The notes: generated from the letters alone by a model not told the origin. Shown: positions 22,726-31,696, numbered from the stretch's first letter. The stretch is 35,869 nt of DNA from Hyphomicrobiales bacterium (GCA_028285595.1 JANQOW010000012.1:1-35869), one strand, 5' to 3'. Translations and numbers: made by a program.

Positions 22726-23697
22726 CTATCCGCGCCCATGAGGCACTGAAAAGTCCAGATCGGGGCCGGCCGGGACAATCGCGGTCGGGTTCACCATTTT
22801 GTGGCTGGCATAATAATGCTCTTTGGTTTGGGGCATGTGCACGGTCTCTTCAATCCCCGGCCACTGGTAGAGCTCGCGTGTGTAGCCCCAGAGATTGGGA
22901 TATTCGCGAAGGCAGCGGATGTTGCACTTGAAGTGGCCCACATAGACCGGATCGAAGCGCAACAAGGTTGGAAACAGGCGCCAATCGGCCTCGGTGAGCC
23001 GGTCGCCGCACAAATAGCGGTTTTCGGAGAGAATGCCCTCCAGCCAGTCCAAGGTCTCAAACAGCGGAACAACCGCTTCATCGTAGGCGGCTTGAGACGT
23101 GGCAAAACCGCATTTGTAGACGCCGTTATTGAGGGTGTTGAACACCCGATCGTTGATCTCATCAATCTGCGGGCGCAGCTCTGCAGGATAGTAATCGTCC
23201 TGATTGCCGGTGACCGCGTTGAACGCGGAATTGAACATGCGGATGATTTCAGAGGATTCGTTGGAGCAGATCGTTGCTTGTTGCTTGTCCCACAAGACGG
23301 GCACGGTCACCCGTCCGGTGAAGGCCGCATCGGCTGCCGTATAGACCTCATGCAGCCGCTTTGCGCCGTTGATGGTGTCAGGGATGCACTCATCGCCGCC
23401 GTTGAACTCCCAGCCTTGATCCAACATTAAAGGGCCGACGATGGAAAGGCCGATATGATCTTCCAGGCCCTTAAGTTTGCGAAAAATCAGGGCCCGGTGC
23501 GCCCAGGGGCAGGCCCAGGCCACGTAGAGGTGATAGCGCCCGCTCTCAGCGGCAAAACCGCCCTCGCCTCCCGGTCCCGGAGTGCCGTCTTCGGTGACCC
23601 AGTTGCGAAACGTGGACTCCACCCGCTTAAACCGGCCGCCTGTGGACTTGGTATCGTATCCCTTGTCGTGCCAGATCCCGTCAATCAGCAAACCCAT
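22726..23697 (-). CDS. Glutathionyl-hydroquinone reductase (YqjG/Xi-class GST)
   Basis: This 323-residue cytoplasmic enzyme reduces glutathionyl-hydroquinones to hydroquinones. The catalytic Cys63 lies in WACPWAHR, the family hallmark; the thioredoxin-fold part covers about 50-155 with the VTVPVLWDKQ cis-proline loop and SNESSEI for glutathione, and the all-helical domain follows with LEGILSENRYLCGDRLTEADWRLFPTLLRFD. I chose ATG 23697 because GAGGAG lies upstream; the open frame extends 77 codons further but that part has no family match. It converges with the Nudix gene with 6 bases between stops. Its long upstream region holds palindromes that may regulate it. Confidence 0.93.
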   Translation of the reverse strand: MGLLIDGIWHDKGYDTKSTGGRFKRVESTFRNWVTEDGTPGPGGEGGFAAESGRYHLYVAWACPWAHRALIFRKLKGLEDHIGLSIVGPLMLDQGWEFNGGDECIPDTINGAKRLHEVYTAADAAFTGRVTVPVLWDKQQATICSNESSEIIRMFNSAFNAVTGNQDDYYPAELRPQIDEINDRVFNTLNNGVYKCGFATSQAAYDEAVVPLFETLDWLEGILSENRYLCGDRLTEADWRLFPTLLRFDPVYVGHFKCNIRCLREYPNLWGYTRELYQWPGIEETVHMPQTKEHYYASHKMVNPTAIVPAGPDLDFSVPHGRG

Positions 23698-23721
23698 GCT
23701 CGCTCCTCTTTGGCTGTCGTT

Positions 23722-23759
23722 GCCCCATAGACGCCGCGATGCCAGCCGTGCTATGGGGC
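23722..23759. promoter_or_regulatory. Inverted repeat before the glutathionyl-hydroquinone reductase gene
   Basis: GCCCCATAG (23722-23730) and CTATGGGGC (23751-23759) form a perfect 9-base inverted repeat with a 20-base centre, 25 bases from the start codon. It could be an operator or a 5' UTR hairpin. Confidence 0.4.
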
Positions 23760-23835
23760 TCTTCTCTTCGTGATAAGTCACACGGCGCACGTAAATACAA
23801 TGGCAAAACCGCGGATCCTTTTTCAGCGACGACGA

Positions 23836-23865
23836 CCGGAAGCTTCCGGACGTGTTCTCACGTCC
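23836..23865. promoter_or_regulatory. Two adjoining palindromes in the 23698-23967 gap
   Basis: CCGGAAGCTTCCGG (23836-23849) is a perfect 14-base palindrome; it overlaps a hairpin GGACGTG-TTCT-CACGTCC (23848-23865). They lie between the divergent reductase and GNAT genes. Function unknown; candidates are an operator or a small structured transcript. I see no other feature in this gap. Confidence 0.35.
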
Positions 23866-23967
23866 TGCTGAACCGCTCCGCTCCTTCGTGCCGCCGTCCC
23901 ACGTGCTTTCAGCAATGCCGGTTACCAAGGCGGAGCTCCCGTGCTCCTCTGATACAGAACCATTGCT

Positions 23968-24483
23968 ATGAACAGCTCCTTTTTTGATATCCGGCCTGAG
24001 ACGCCGGAAGATGCTTCCCTGATCAACGCCATTCTCGACGAAGCGTTTGGCCTCACCCGTATGACCAAGACCTCATACCGTTTGCGCGAAGGCTCCGTGC
24101 AGGCGCCGGATTTGGCGTTCGTTGCGGAGCTGGACAGCCGCCTTGTGGGAACCATTCAGTTCTGGCCGGTTGTCATTGGCGCAAGCAAACACGCCCTGCT
24201 TTTGGGCCCACTGGCCATCTTGCCCGCCATGCAAGGCTTTGGCGCAGGCCTCAGACTGATCGAGCACGGGCTTGCCGCGGCGGCGCGCGCGGGACACGGC
24301 CTGGTGGTTCTGGTGGGCGATGCGCCCTACTATGCCAAGGCTGGCTTCAGAAAACTTGAGGGGGATGTTCAAATGCCCGGACCGTTCAATCCAGACCGGC
24401 TCTTGTGTCATGAGCTCATCCCCGGGGCGGCAGATGGGGCTGAAGGCATGATGCTTGCCCCGCACAGAACGGAAGGGCTTTGA
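23968..24483 (+). CDS. GNAT-family N-acetyltransferase (YhbS-like)
   Basis: This 171-residue acetyltransferase has the GNAT acetyl-CoA fold: DIRPETPEDASLINAIL at the N-terminus, strand 4 LLLGPLAILPAMQGFGAGLRLIEHG containing the pyrophosphate-binding Q/GxGxG/A loop (QGFGAG), and the C-terminal DAPYYAKAGFRKLEG. This order is that of YhbS-type enzymes, whose substrates are mostly unknown. Translation is coupled to the EamA transporter, whose GTG directly follows its stop, so the pair may handle the same small molecule. Confidence 0.88.
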   Translation: MNSSFFDIRPETPEDASLINAILDEAFGLTRMTKTSYRLREGSVQAPDLAFVAELDSRLVGTIQFWPVVIGASKHALLLGPLAILPAMQGFGAGLRLIEHGLAAAARAGHGLVVLVGDAPYYAKAGFRKLEGDVQMPGPFNPDRLLCHELIPGAADGAEGMMLAPHRTEGL

Positions 24484-25371
24484 GTGGAACGGCGCAGCCG
24501 GATCGATGCCCTCGGCGCGAGCCTCCTGGTGTCGTCGGCCCTTCTGCTTGGGCTCAATCAGGTGCTGATCAAACTGGTCAATGCCGGTCTGCAGCCGGTG
24601 TTTCAGGTCGGCCTGAGATCAGCCTGTGCGATCATCCCGGTGGTGGGGTTTGCCCTTCTGGCCAAGCGAAAGCTCTCCGTTACCGACGGCAGCTTTTGGC
24701 CCGGCGTTATCTGTGGGCTGCTGTTTGCCGCTGAATTTATCTTGCTGTTCCAAGCGCTTGAGTTCACCACAGTGGCCCGGGCCTCGATCATGTTTTACAC
24801 AATGCCCTTCTGGCTGGCGGTGGCGGCCCATTACCTGATCCCTGGCGAGCGCCTCAGCCGATACAAGGTGTTTGGCCTGCTGCTGGCCATCTGCGGCATT
24901 GTTTTGGCGTTCTATGACCCTTCAGAAAGCGTCGGGGAGAAGGTGCTCCTGGGCGACCTTATGTGTCTTGCCGGGGCCTTCCTGTGGGGCGGGATCCCGC
25001 TGATGGTGCGCACCACCCGATTGGCGAAATCAACACCGGAGATGCAACTGGTCTATATGGTGGGCGTGTCGGCAGTGGTGGTTTTGCCCATCTCGCCCTT
25101 GTTCGGTGAGCTGATCCGCGACCTCACGCCCACGCTCGTCGCCATCTTCGCGGTCCAGGTTCTGTTTGTGGTCTCCACAGCCTTTCTCACGTGGTTCTGG
25201 CTTTTGAAGATCTATCCGGCAGCGAAAGTGGCCTCCTACTCGTTCCTCTCTCCCCTGTTCGGGGTGTTCTTCGGATGGCTCATCCTCGGCGAACACATCA
25301 CCATCTGGATCCTTCTGGCCCTGGCGATGGTGAGTGTTGGAATTGTGTTCGTGAACAAGGAGGCAGACTAG
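24484..25371 (+). CDS. EamA-family drug/metabolite exporter
   Basis: This 295-residue inner-membrane protein has ten predicted helices as two EamA repeats (about 12-140 and 155-290), and the second repeat ends with SFLSPLFGVFFGWLILGEHIT, the usual EamA signature. Members export amino acids, purines or other metabolites. The start is GTG 24484, abutting the GNAT stop with GGAAGG upstream. Substrate unknown. The last four bases overlap the convergent aldo-keto reductase gene. Confidence 0.9.
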   Translation: MERRSRIDALGASLLVSSALLLGLNQVLIKLVNAGLQPVFQVGLRSACAIIPVVGFALLAKRKLSVTDGSFWPGVICGLLFAAEFILLFQALEFTTVARASIMFYTMPFWLAVAAHYLIPGERLSRYKVFGLLLAICGIVLAFYDPSESVGEKVLLGDLMCLAGAFLWGGIPLMVRTTRLAKSTPEMQLVYMVGVSAVVVLPISPLFGELIRDLTPTLVAIFAVQVLFVVSTAFLTWFWLLKIYPAAKVASYSFLSPLFGVFFGWLILGEHITIWILLALAMVSVGIVFVNKEAD

Positions 25372-26420
25372 GGGCAAGGGTTCGGCCAGCGGGCATGCAC
25401 CTCGTTGATTGCTTGCTCAATCTCATCTCCCCAGTCCATTGAAAGCGCAGAGAGCGCGACATCCAGTTGGGCATCATTGGAGACGCCGAAGATCGCCGTG
25501 GTGGTCCAGGGCCGCGAGGTGACGAAGCGTAAGGCCATAGCACTGGGATCGACGCCAAACTCGGACGCCACGGCACAATAGGCGGTGATTGCATCGTCGG
25601 TGGACGGGGTGGAATAGCGACCCAACCGGTCACCCCATCTGGCTTTGCGAGACCCTTCCGGCAGGCCGCCATTGAGGTACTTTCCGCTCAAGTAGCCTTG
25701 TGCCAACGGGGAGTAGGACAAGAGCCCCACATCCTCCTGAAGGGCAATCTCCGCCAAGCCGTACTCCCAGGTGCGGTTGAGAAGGTTATAGGCGTTTTGG
25801 TTGCCATGAATGCGCGGCAGGCCGAGCTGATCGCTTGCCGCCAGATAGCGCATGATGCCCCAGGGACTTTCATTGGAGACCCCGATGGCGCGGATCTTTC
25901 CGGCATCCACGAGCTTCTGAAGCGCGCCGAGGGTTTCCTCGATCGGGATGTGGTCCGGCCCGTAGTGCACATAACCGCGCAGATCCTCGCCAAACAACTG
26001 CACTTTACGGTCAGGCCAGTGGACCTGGTAGAAATCGATCACATCCACATTCAGCCGGGCCAGGGAGGCATCAATCGCCTCGGCAATATTGGCTTCGTCC
26101 AAAACAGGCAACTCGCCGCTCTTGCGGATGTACGGCAGCAGCGTCGAGCGGCCTGCCACCTTGCTGGCGAGAACCACCTGATCGCGCACCCCGCGCGCAT
26201 TGATCCATTCGCCCAGGATGCGTTCGCTCAGGCCCTGCGCCTCCGGGCTGGGCGGTACGGAATACATCTCCGCGGTGTCAAATGTGGTGATGCCCGCCTC
26301 GAACGCGCGGTCCAGTTGATTAAAGGATTGCTCCTTTGTGAGCTGGGTACCGAACGTCATGCACCCTAAGCAAAGTTCCGACACGGCAATGCCGCTTCTT
26401 CCCAGCTGACGCTGTTCCAT
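25368..26420 (-). CDS. Aldo-keto reductase (Tas-like)
   Basis: This 350-residue TIM-barrel NADPH-dependent oxidoreductase carries the AKR catalytic tetrad Asp48, Tyr53 (FDTAEMY), Lys87 (ASKV) and His134 (VHW). NADPH-binding segments IGVSNES and GLLSYSPLAQGYLSGKY follow. The insertion between strands and the TAEMY-PP pattern are those of E. coli Tas. The physiological aldehyde or ketone is unknown. It is monocistronic and convergent with the EamA gene. Confidence 0.92.
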   Translation of the reverse strand: MEQRQLGRSGIAVSELCLGCMTFGTQLTKEQSFNQLDRAFEAGITTFDTAEMYSVPPSPEAQGLSERILGEWINARGVRDQVVLASKVAGRSTLLPYIRKSGELPVLDEANIAEAIDASLARLNVDVIDFYQVHWPDRKVQLFGEDLRGYVHYGPDHIPIEETLGALQKLVDAGKIRAIGVSNESPWGIMRYLAASDQLGLPRIHGNQNAYNLLNRTWEYGLAEIALQEDVGLLSYSPLAQGYLSGKYLNGGLPEGSRKARWGDRLGRYSTPSTDDAITAYCAVASEFGVDPSAMALRFVTSRPWTTTAIFGVSNDAQLDVALSALSMDWGDEIEQAINEVHARWPNPCP

Positions 26421-26608
26421 GGGGGTCTTCCCTTCTTGATGGCAAGCTTCTTAGCGCGTCCGGAAGCGGAGCGAAGCAGATCGAACCTATTGGCGGCCAG
26501 CCCATAGCATGAGAGCGGCATACACCGCAAACTCACGGAAATTTTGGTCGCATGTCATCCGTGAACGTCTTATCTCACGATTCAGACGGACTGTATTGGA
26601 GACTTCAC

Positions 26609-27088
26609 ATGCGCATGAACAGACGCACGCTCTTGTTTTCCACCGCCACGCTGCTGGGCAGCGCCGCGGTTTTGGGCACGGCCGCTCTGACCCCGGTGGA
26701 AGCCAAAAAACCCGCGATTTACACCGGCCTTTTGGCCGGCACAGCCGTGGGCGGCTATGATCCTGTGGCCTATTTCAAGCAGGGCAAGCCTGTGCGCGGG
26801 TCTTCCAAATACACCCTGAAGCATCGCGGCGTCACATGGCGCTTTTCTTCGGCAGCCAACCGGGATGCGTTCAAGGCGTCCCCGGGGCGCTATTCGCCGG
26901 CCTATGGCGGCTATTGCGCCTGGGCGGTTTCGCAAGGCTACACCGCGAAAGGCGATCCGCGCGCTTGGAAGATCGTCGGCGGCAAGCTCTATCTCAACTA
27001 TAACCGCTCGGTGCAGAAACGCTGGGAGCGCAATCAGTCCGCAAACATCCGCGCCGGCAACAGCAACTGGCCCAAAGTTCTGAACTAA
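26609..27088 (+). CDS. Exported YHS-domain protein
   Basis: This 159-residue protein starts with NRRTLLFS followed by a hydrophobic stretch and a VEA-type cleavage site near residue 33; the twin Arg makes Tat export possible. The mature part is a YHS-type domain with VGGYDPVAYFKQGKPVRGS, VTWRFSSAANRDAFKASPGRY and a single Cys in YGGYCAWAVSQG, a pattern common in alphaproteobacterial periplasmic YHS proteins of unknown, probably metal-related, role. I chose ATG 26609, 7 bases after GGAG; an ATG at 26552 has no ribosome binding site and would bury the signal peptide. The pentapeptide gene follows after 57 bases. Confidence 0.87.
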   Translation: MRMNRRTLLFSTATLLGSAAVLGTAALTPVEAKKPAIYTGLLAGTAVGGYDPVAYFKQGKPVRGSSKYTLKHRGVTWRFSSAANRDAFKASPGRYSPAYGGYCAWAVSQGYTAKGDPRAWKIVGGKLYLNYNRSVQKRWERNQSANIRAGNSNWPKVLN

Positions 27089-27145
27089 GCCGGCGTACAC
27101 TTGCGGCTTCCCGTTTTGCCTCTTTCGGGGTAGGAAGGAAGCGTC

Positions 27146-27637
27146 ATGACTGTGCAACTGCAAAAATCCGTCTTGGGCCTAGCTCTTGCTGTGAGCATGT
27201 GGTCCGGCGCTGAAGCTCATGATCCGTCCGTGGAAGAGGCCTTGCTGGCCAACAAAGCCTGTGTGAAGTGCAAGCTTGCCGGGGTGTCGCTCAGCGGCGC
27301 CAAGCTCTCCGGCGTGGACCTTTCGGGTGCAGATTTGCGCGGCGCCGACTTCTCCAAGGCGGATCTCTCCGGGGCCAATCTTGCCGAGGCGGATATGGCG
27401 GGGGCGGATGTGAGTGATGCCAACTTCGATGGCGCCAATCTTCACGACACCGATCTTTCCGGCATTGACGCCGTGAAGGCCAGCTTCGTGGGCGCAGATC
27501 TTTCCAAGGCCGACCTGGCCGGCGCGGATCTCAGCTTCGCCAATCTCTCCAAGTCGAACTTGGAGGATGCCATCATGGACGCGGTGGATATTGAGGGCAC
27601 CCGCTTCGACAACGCCAAGGGCTATGTGCCCTACTGA
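27146..27637 (+). CDS. Exported pentapeptide-repeat protein
   Basis: This 163-residue protein has a signal peptide (cleavage near AEAHD, residue 25), a CVKC motif just before the repeats, and about 22 uninterrupted pentapeptides of A(D/N)LxG type from about residue 45 to 155 that should fold as a right-handed quadrilateral beta-helix. Cytoplasmic members such as Qnr mimic DNA, but an exported one is more likely structural or protein-binding; function unknown. AGGAAGGAAG precedes the ATG. It follows the YHS gene on the same strand and overlaps the convergent ABC permease by 7 bases. Confidence 0.9.
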   Translation: MTVQLQKSVLGLALAVSMWSGAEAHDPSVEEALLANKACVKCKLAGVSLSGAKLSGVDLSGADLRGADFSKADLSGANLAEADMAGADVSDANFDGANLHDTDLSGIDAVKASFVGADLSKADLAGADLSFANLSKSNLEDAIMDAVDIEGTRFDNAKGYVPY

Positions 27638-28536
27638 CCTGAGCCACTGAACTGTGATTGCCAGCGCAACAGGTAGGTTTGGAGGCGCCGGATCAACAAG
27701 GCGAGCCCCACACCCACAATCATCAACACGAAGAGCGCAACCATCATGTCGGCGGTTTCCAGGGTGGCTTCGGCCTCAATGATGATCTTGCCAAGCCCAA
27801 CCTGCGCGCCGATGAACTCCCCGATAATGACCCCGATTAGCGAGAAGGAGAGCGCAGGCGTTAACACCGCGAACACCCAGGCGAGCGTGGACGGAACCAC
27901 CACCGCCCACGTCACCTGCCAATCGCTTGCACCCAGCAGTCTGGCCACGTTGATGTGATCGCGGTCCACGGAACGCGCGCCTTCGAAGGTGCTGAAGAAA
28001 ACGATGAAGAAGACGATGACCCAGGCGGTCATGATCTTGGAGGCATCACCCAGACCGAAGATGAGGACGATCAACGGGACGAGCGCGATGCGCGGCAGGG
28101 AATTGAAGGCAACGATAAACGGTTCGAAGACCTGAGCGAGGAAATCTGAACGGCCCAGGATGAGACCTACCACGACACCACTGCCCACCCCGACGAGAAA
28201 GCCCCAGAACGTGTTGCGAAGGGTGGCCAGTGTTGCGTACCAGAGATTGTTGGTATTGCTGTCAAGACAGCCGAAGAACCCGCCCTCTTGGCCTGAGATC
28301 CAGGCTCCGGCGGGATCTGTGAAACAGCCCAGTTCCAGAAACCGGGCCCAGATCAGCGTGGGCTTGGAAATGAAGAACGGTTCAAGCACCTGAACGGTCA
28401 GTGCCTTCTGCCAGCCCTTTTCCAGCCCCGACACGAGCCATTGATTGACCTCCGCGCCCCACTGCCAGATGGAGAGGATGAGAACCAGCAGGAACAAGCG
28501 CCAGAAGTTGATCCAGAATGTCTCTGAGAGTTGCAT
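27631..28536 (-). CDS. ABC importer permease (SsuC/TauC/NrtB family)
   Basis: This 301-residue protein has six membrane helices and the cytoplasmic EAA-type loop DHINVARLLGASDWQVTWAVV near 200 that docks with the ATPase. It belongs to the nitrate/sulfonate/taurine/thiamine-precursor permease family. It has a longer first periplasmic region than usual (about 50-95, with two Cys). It starts 2 bases after the ATPase stop, completing a binding protein-ATPase-permease operon. Substrate is not evident. Confidence 0.92.
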   Translation of the reverse strand: MQLSETFWINFWRLFLLVLILSIWQWGAEVNQWLVSGLEKGWQKALTVQVLEPFFISKPTLIWARFLELGCFTDPAGAWISGQEGGFFGCLDSNTNNLWYATLATLRNTFWGFLVGVGSGVVVGLILGRSDFLAQVFEPFIVAFNSLPRIALVPLIVLIFGLGDASKIMTAWVIVFFIVFFSTFEGARSVDRDHINVARLLGASDWQVTWAVVVPSTLAWVFAVLTPALSFSLIGVIIGEFIGAQVGLGKIIIEAEATLETADMMVALFVLMIVGVGLALLIRRLQTYLLRWQSQFSGSGQ

Positions 28537-28538
28537 CT

Positions 28539-29354
28539 TCAGCCCTCAGCGCTTGTGCGGCGGAATTCCTCGCCGAGGGAATGCCAGATTTTCGAAAAGA
28601 GCGCACTAAACTCAGGCGTTTCGCGCAAACTGACCGCGTCGCGCGGGCGCTCGAAGGGCACGTCGAAAATCTCCTTCAGCCGTCCTGGCCGGGCGGAAAG
28701 CACGATGATCTTGTCGGACAAGGTCAAGGCCTCGCCCAAATCATGGGTGACGAACACCACCGTCTGCTGCTCCTGGTTCCAGATCTCCAGCAGCAGCTTA
28801 TGCATTTCCAGCTTGGTGTGGGTATCGAGCGCCCCAAACGGCTCGTCCATCAAGAGGATCTCCGGACGCATGATAAGGGTACGCATCAGCGACACCCGTT
28901 GGCGCATGCCCCCGGACAGGGTGATCGGAAAGGCATCCTCAAAACCGTCGAGGCCGGCACGGCCGACAATTTCGGCAACTTGCCGCTCTCTCTCAGCCTT
29001 CGGGACGCCGTTGAGCTCAAGGCCGAGCCCGATATTCTTGCGCACCGTCCGCCAGGGATAGACCGTGTCACGCTGGAAGACATAGCCAACCTTAGGTGTC
29101 GGCGTTCCGGTCACAACCGGACGTTCGTCGATCAGGATCTCCCCGCCCGAAATGGGAATGAGACCTGCAACCATGTTGAGGATCGTGCTCTTGCCGCACC
29201 CTGAAGGTCCGATGAGGGCAACGAACTCGCCCTCCCGGACATCGAAGCTCACGGTGTCGACGGCAGGGACCTCCGATCCGCTGCCGCCGCCGTAGATCTT
29301 GGTGAGGTCCTTGAGAACGATGCGCGCCTGCGCGCCGTCTCCAGCAACCTCCAT
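28539..29354 (-). CDS. ABC importer ATPase (SsuB/TauB/NrtD family)
   Basis: This 271-residue ATPase has Walker A GPSGCGKST (49-57), the Q-loop in VGYVFQRDTVYPWRTV, signature LSGGMRQR, Walker B ILLMDEPFGALD and the H-loop FVTHDLGEA, all in the pattern of the SsuB/TauB group. It powers import by the permease whose gene follows. Its ATG overlaps the stop of the substrate-binding protein gene (TGATG), so the two are translationally coupled. Confidence 0.95.
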   Translation of the reverse strand: MEVAGDGAQARIVLKDLTKIYGGGSGSEVPAVDTVSFDVREGEFVALIGPSGCGKSTILNMVAGLIPISGGEILIDERPVVTGTPTPKVGYVFQRDTVYPWRTVRKNIGLGLELNGVPKAERERQVAEIVGRAGLDGFEDAFPITLSGGMRQRVSLMRTLIMRPEILLMDEPFGALDTHTKLEMHKLLLEIWNQEQQTVVFVTHDLGEALTLSDKIIVLSARPGRLKEIFDVPFERPRDAVSLRETPEFSALFSKIWHSLGEEFRRTSAEG

Positions 29355-30394
29355 CAGGCTTTCTGCGCCTTGCCCAGGAAGCTCATGTCCGCCACAGCTT
29401 CGTAGTCGAGCGGTTTGATCTTCGTCTTGGCACGGAACCAGACCTTGGCACCGTTGCCGAAGTCTTCCTTGGGGAAGCTCGCATCGAATTGCCAGATCTT
29501 CTTGTAATAGGCGATTTCACGTTTCACCAACGCCTCGTCGAACCGGGGCATCAGCGGGCCGACCACCTTATAGATCTCCTCTTCAGAGCTGTTGCCGAGC
29601 CATTGCATGGCTTTGTACATGGCACTGACGTATGACTGGGCCAGCTCCGGATTGGCGTTGATCGTGTCTTCGAGAACATAAACCACCGAGGCCGGAATCT
29701 TGCCGCCGAAGACCTTGTCCCAGGCTTCCTTGTTGGCGATGTCGTAGAGCGGAGCGCCATAGCCTTCGTCCATGGCCCGGAACTGCCAGGCCGGCACCGC
29801 CATGATGGCGTCGAACTTGCCTGCTTTGAGCCCGCCCAGGATGGTCTTGGAGCCGCCGCCGGCTACCCAGTTGAACTTGTCGTTCACGCCAAAGGACTCC
29901 AGCACATAAGTGCCGTAGACCCAGGTGCCAGAGCCGATGCCGGTTGCCGCGATCACTGGCTTGCCGTCGCCGTCGCGCTTGTACTCGGCGAGCTTTTCCA
30001 CGGTGTCGATGCCCTTATCGGCCAGTTCCTTGCGCACGACGATGTTTGCGTAGGAGCAGCGGTTATCAGTCGCCAGCAAGATCTTGGTCGGCTTGCCGCG
30101 ATTGGTGAGCTGCAGGGGATGGCTTGAATCTCCAAGGGCATAGGAGACCTGCTCAGCGGCGATCAACTTGCGCACCTTGGAGCCGCCAAGCGCCTCGGTA
30201 AGTTGCAGGTCCAGTCCCTCTTCGGCGGCAAACCCTTTTGCCTTGGCCACCATGTGAGGCGCGTAGATGGTGGTGTTCACCGAATGAGAGGCCTTCAATT
30301 CCGCCGATGAGCCAAAGGCCTTTACAGACCAGGTCATGCTGGCGCCCGCAAAAGCTGCTGATCCGGCAAGAAACTGCCGCTTGTCCAAATTCAT
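29354..30394 (-). CDS. ABC importer substrate-binding protein (NMT1/SsuA-like)
   Basis: This 346-residue periplasmic protein has an N-terminal signal with KRQFLAGSAAFAGAS (Tat-like but with Lys-Arg rather than Arg-Arg). The mature sequence has the two-lobe NMT1/SsuA fold: NTTIYAPHMVAKAKGFAAEEGLDLQL, GGSKVRKLIAAEQVSYALGDSS, and hinge GIGSGTWVYGTYVLESFGV. This family binds sulfonates, nitrate, taurine, pyrimidine precursors or aromatic acids; the ligand is not clear. First ABC gene of the operon, 112 bases downstream of the CoA-transferase; its ATG follows AGGAGG. Confidence 0.92.
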   Translation of the reverse strand: MNLDKRQFLAGSAAFAGASMTWSVKAFGSSAELKASHSVNTTIYAPHMVAKAKGFAAEEGLDLQLTEALGGSKVRKLIAAEQVSYALGDSSHPLQLTNRGKPTKILLATDNRCSYANIVVRKELADKGIDTVEKLAEYKRDGDGKPVIAATGIGSGTWVYGTYVLESFGVNDKFNWVAGGGSKTILGGLKAGKFDAIMAVPAWQFRAMDEGYGAPLYDIANKEAWDKVFGGKIPASVVYVLEDTINANPELAQSYVSAMYKAMQWLGNSSEEEIYKVVGPLMPRFDEALVKREIAYYKKIWQFDASFPKEDFGNGAKVWFRAKTKIKPLDYEAVADMSFLGKAQKA

Positions 30395-30506
30395 CTTTCG
30401 TTTCCTCCTGTCATCGGGCCGCTGTCTTATTGTCGTGTGCGGCTGGAAAGTGAAGCCGGGTGAGACAATACCAAACCGGCGCGCGCGCGCAATGGCAGGC
30501 AGTGGT

Positions 30507-31664
30507 CTACTTGGCTTTACTGGTTGTCGTTTGCGCCAAGGCGCTCATCACATCCTCAGTGTCCGCGCCAGCCGCAGACAAACTGTTCTTCACGACAACC
30601 GGCATCCCGTCCACCTCCAAGGGCAGCCCCGGCGCGCGATAGGAGGTGCCGTCTGTCTGCTGTGTCGTCACCAAGCCGCCAGGACGGTTGACGTGCGGAT
30701 CGTCATACATCTCCACCGGCCGCTGGACGGGTGCAAAGGGTATGTCGTTTGCCGTAAAGGCCGCCGCCAGTTCGGACGCTTCCCGCCCGGCAACGGCCTG
30801 CGTGAAAATCGGAAGCGTGCGGTCGCGCGCATTTATTCGGTCCATGGCGCTCGCCAGAGCCGGGTCATCGCGCAGGTCCTGAAGGTTCAAAATATCGCAC
30901 AGGGCCGTCCAATGGCCGCCCGTGATGGCGCCGATAAAGAGTTGGCGTCCGTCCGCCGTTTCAAAAATGTCATAGACAGGCCAAGAAAACGAGCGCTCCG
31001 GCATGGGGGGAGATTCGGTTCCCTCCATCTCGTATTGCACCATGTGCTGGCCCACCAGCAGAAGGCAGTTCTCAAACAGCCCTATCCGCACACTGCGCCC
31101 CGCCCCGCCCTTCTCACGCTCAAGCACCGCCCCTAAAACAGAGAGCGCGCCGAACAGGCCCGCCATAATGTCATTGGCCGAAGAGCCGATGCGCAACGGG
31201 CGTCCTGTGGGGCCGGTCATGTACGCAAGCCCGGTCATCATCTGCACCACTTCATCCATGGCCGTGCGGTGCTCGTAGGGACCGTGCAAAAACCCTTTGT
31301 TGGAGACAATGATCAGATCAGGGTAGCGCTGACGCAGGCTCTCGGGGTCGAGCCCCATCTTAACGAGTGAGCTGTCTTTGAAGTTCTCAACGAAGACATC
31401 CGCCGACTTGAGCAGCTTGTCGAGATCAGCTTTCCCCTCTTGGCTCTGCAGATCAAGGCAGACGGACTTCTTGCCTCGGTTGAACATGGGAAAGAAGCCG
31501 GCCCCCATGCCCGTAAGCTGCCGCGTCTTGTCGCCGCCGGGGGGCTCAACCTTGACCACCTCGGCCCCCAGAAAGGCCAAAAACATCCCGCAGGACGGGC
31601 CCATCACCATATGGCTGAGTTCAACAACGCGGATGTCCTGAAGGGGCTGGAAAGGTTCGCTCAT
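30507..31664 (-). CDS. CaiB/BaiF family (class III) CoA-transferase
   Basis: This 385-residue enzyme transfers CoA between carboxylic acids through an aspartyl-CoA thioester. N-terminal LQDIRVVELSHMVMGPSCGMFLAFLGAEVVKVEPP, then NRGKKSVCLDLQSQEGK, SADVFVENF and the MDEVVQMMTGLAYMTG segment are classic; the catalytic Asp is in the GSSANDIMAG stretch near 170-176. No dedicated acyl-CoA dehydrogenase or hydratase is beside it. Same strand as and just upstream of the ABC importer, so the imported compound may be a carboxylic acid that is activated to its CoA thioester. Confidence 0.93.
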   Translation of the reverse strand: MSEPFQPLQDIRVVELSHMVMGPSCGMFLAFLGAEVVKVEPPGGDKTRQLTGMGAGFFPMFNRGKKSVCLDLQSQEGKADLDKLLKSADVFVENFKDSSLVKMGLDPESLRQRYPDLIIVSNKGFLHGPYEHRTAMDEVVQMMTGLAYMTGPTGRPLRIGSSANDIMAGLFGALSVLGAVLEREKGGAGRSVRIGLFENCLLLVGQHMVQYEMEGTESPPMPERSFSWPVYDIFETADGRQLFIGAITGGHWTALCDILNLQDLRDDPALASAMDRINARDRTLPIFTQAVAGREASELAAAFTANDIPFAPVQRPVEMYDDPHVNRPGGLVTTQQTDGTSYRAPGLPLEVDGMPVVVKNSLSAAGADTEDVMSALAQTTTSKAK

Positions 31665-31696
31665 TGGGATGCGTTCGGCTGGTCCTGAACCCTGCT

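Noticed and set aside
22726-23928. 77-residue N-terminal extension of the glutathionyl-hydroquinone reductase
   Set aside because: The extension has no family match and runs through palindromic intergenic DNA; ATG 23697 with GAGGAG upstream is far better.
30479-30490. Alternating GC run of six dinucleotides
   Set aside because: Too short to call a microsatellite or Z-DNA element in DNA of this GC content.
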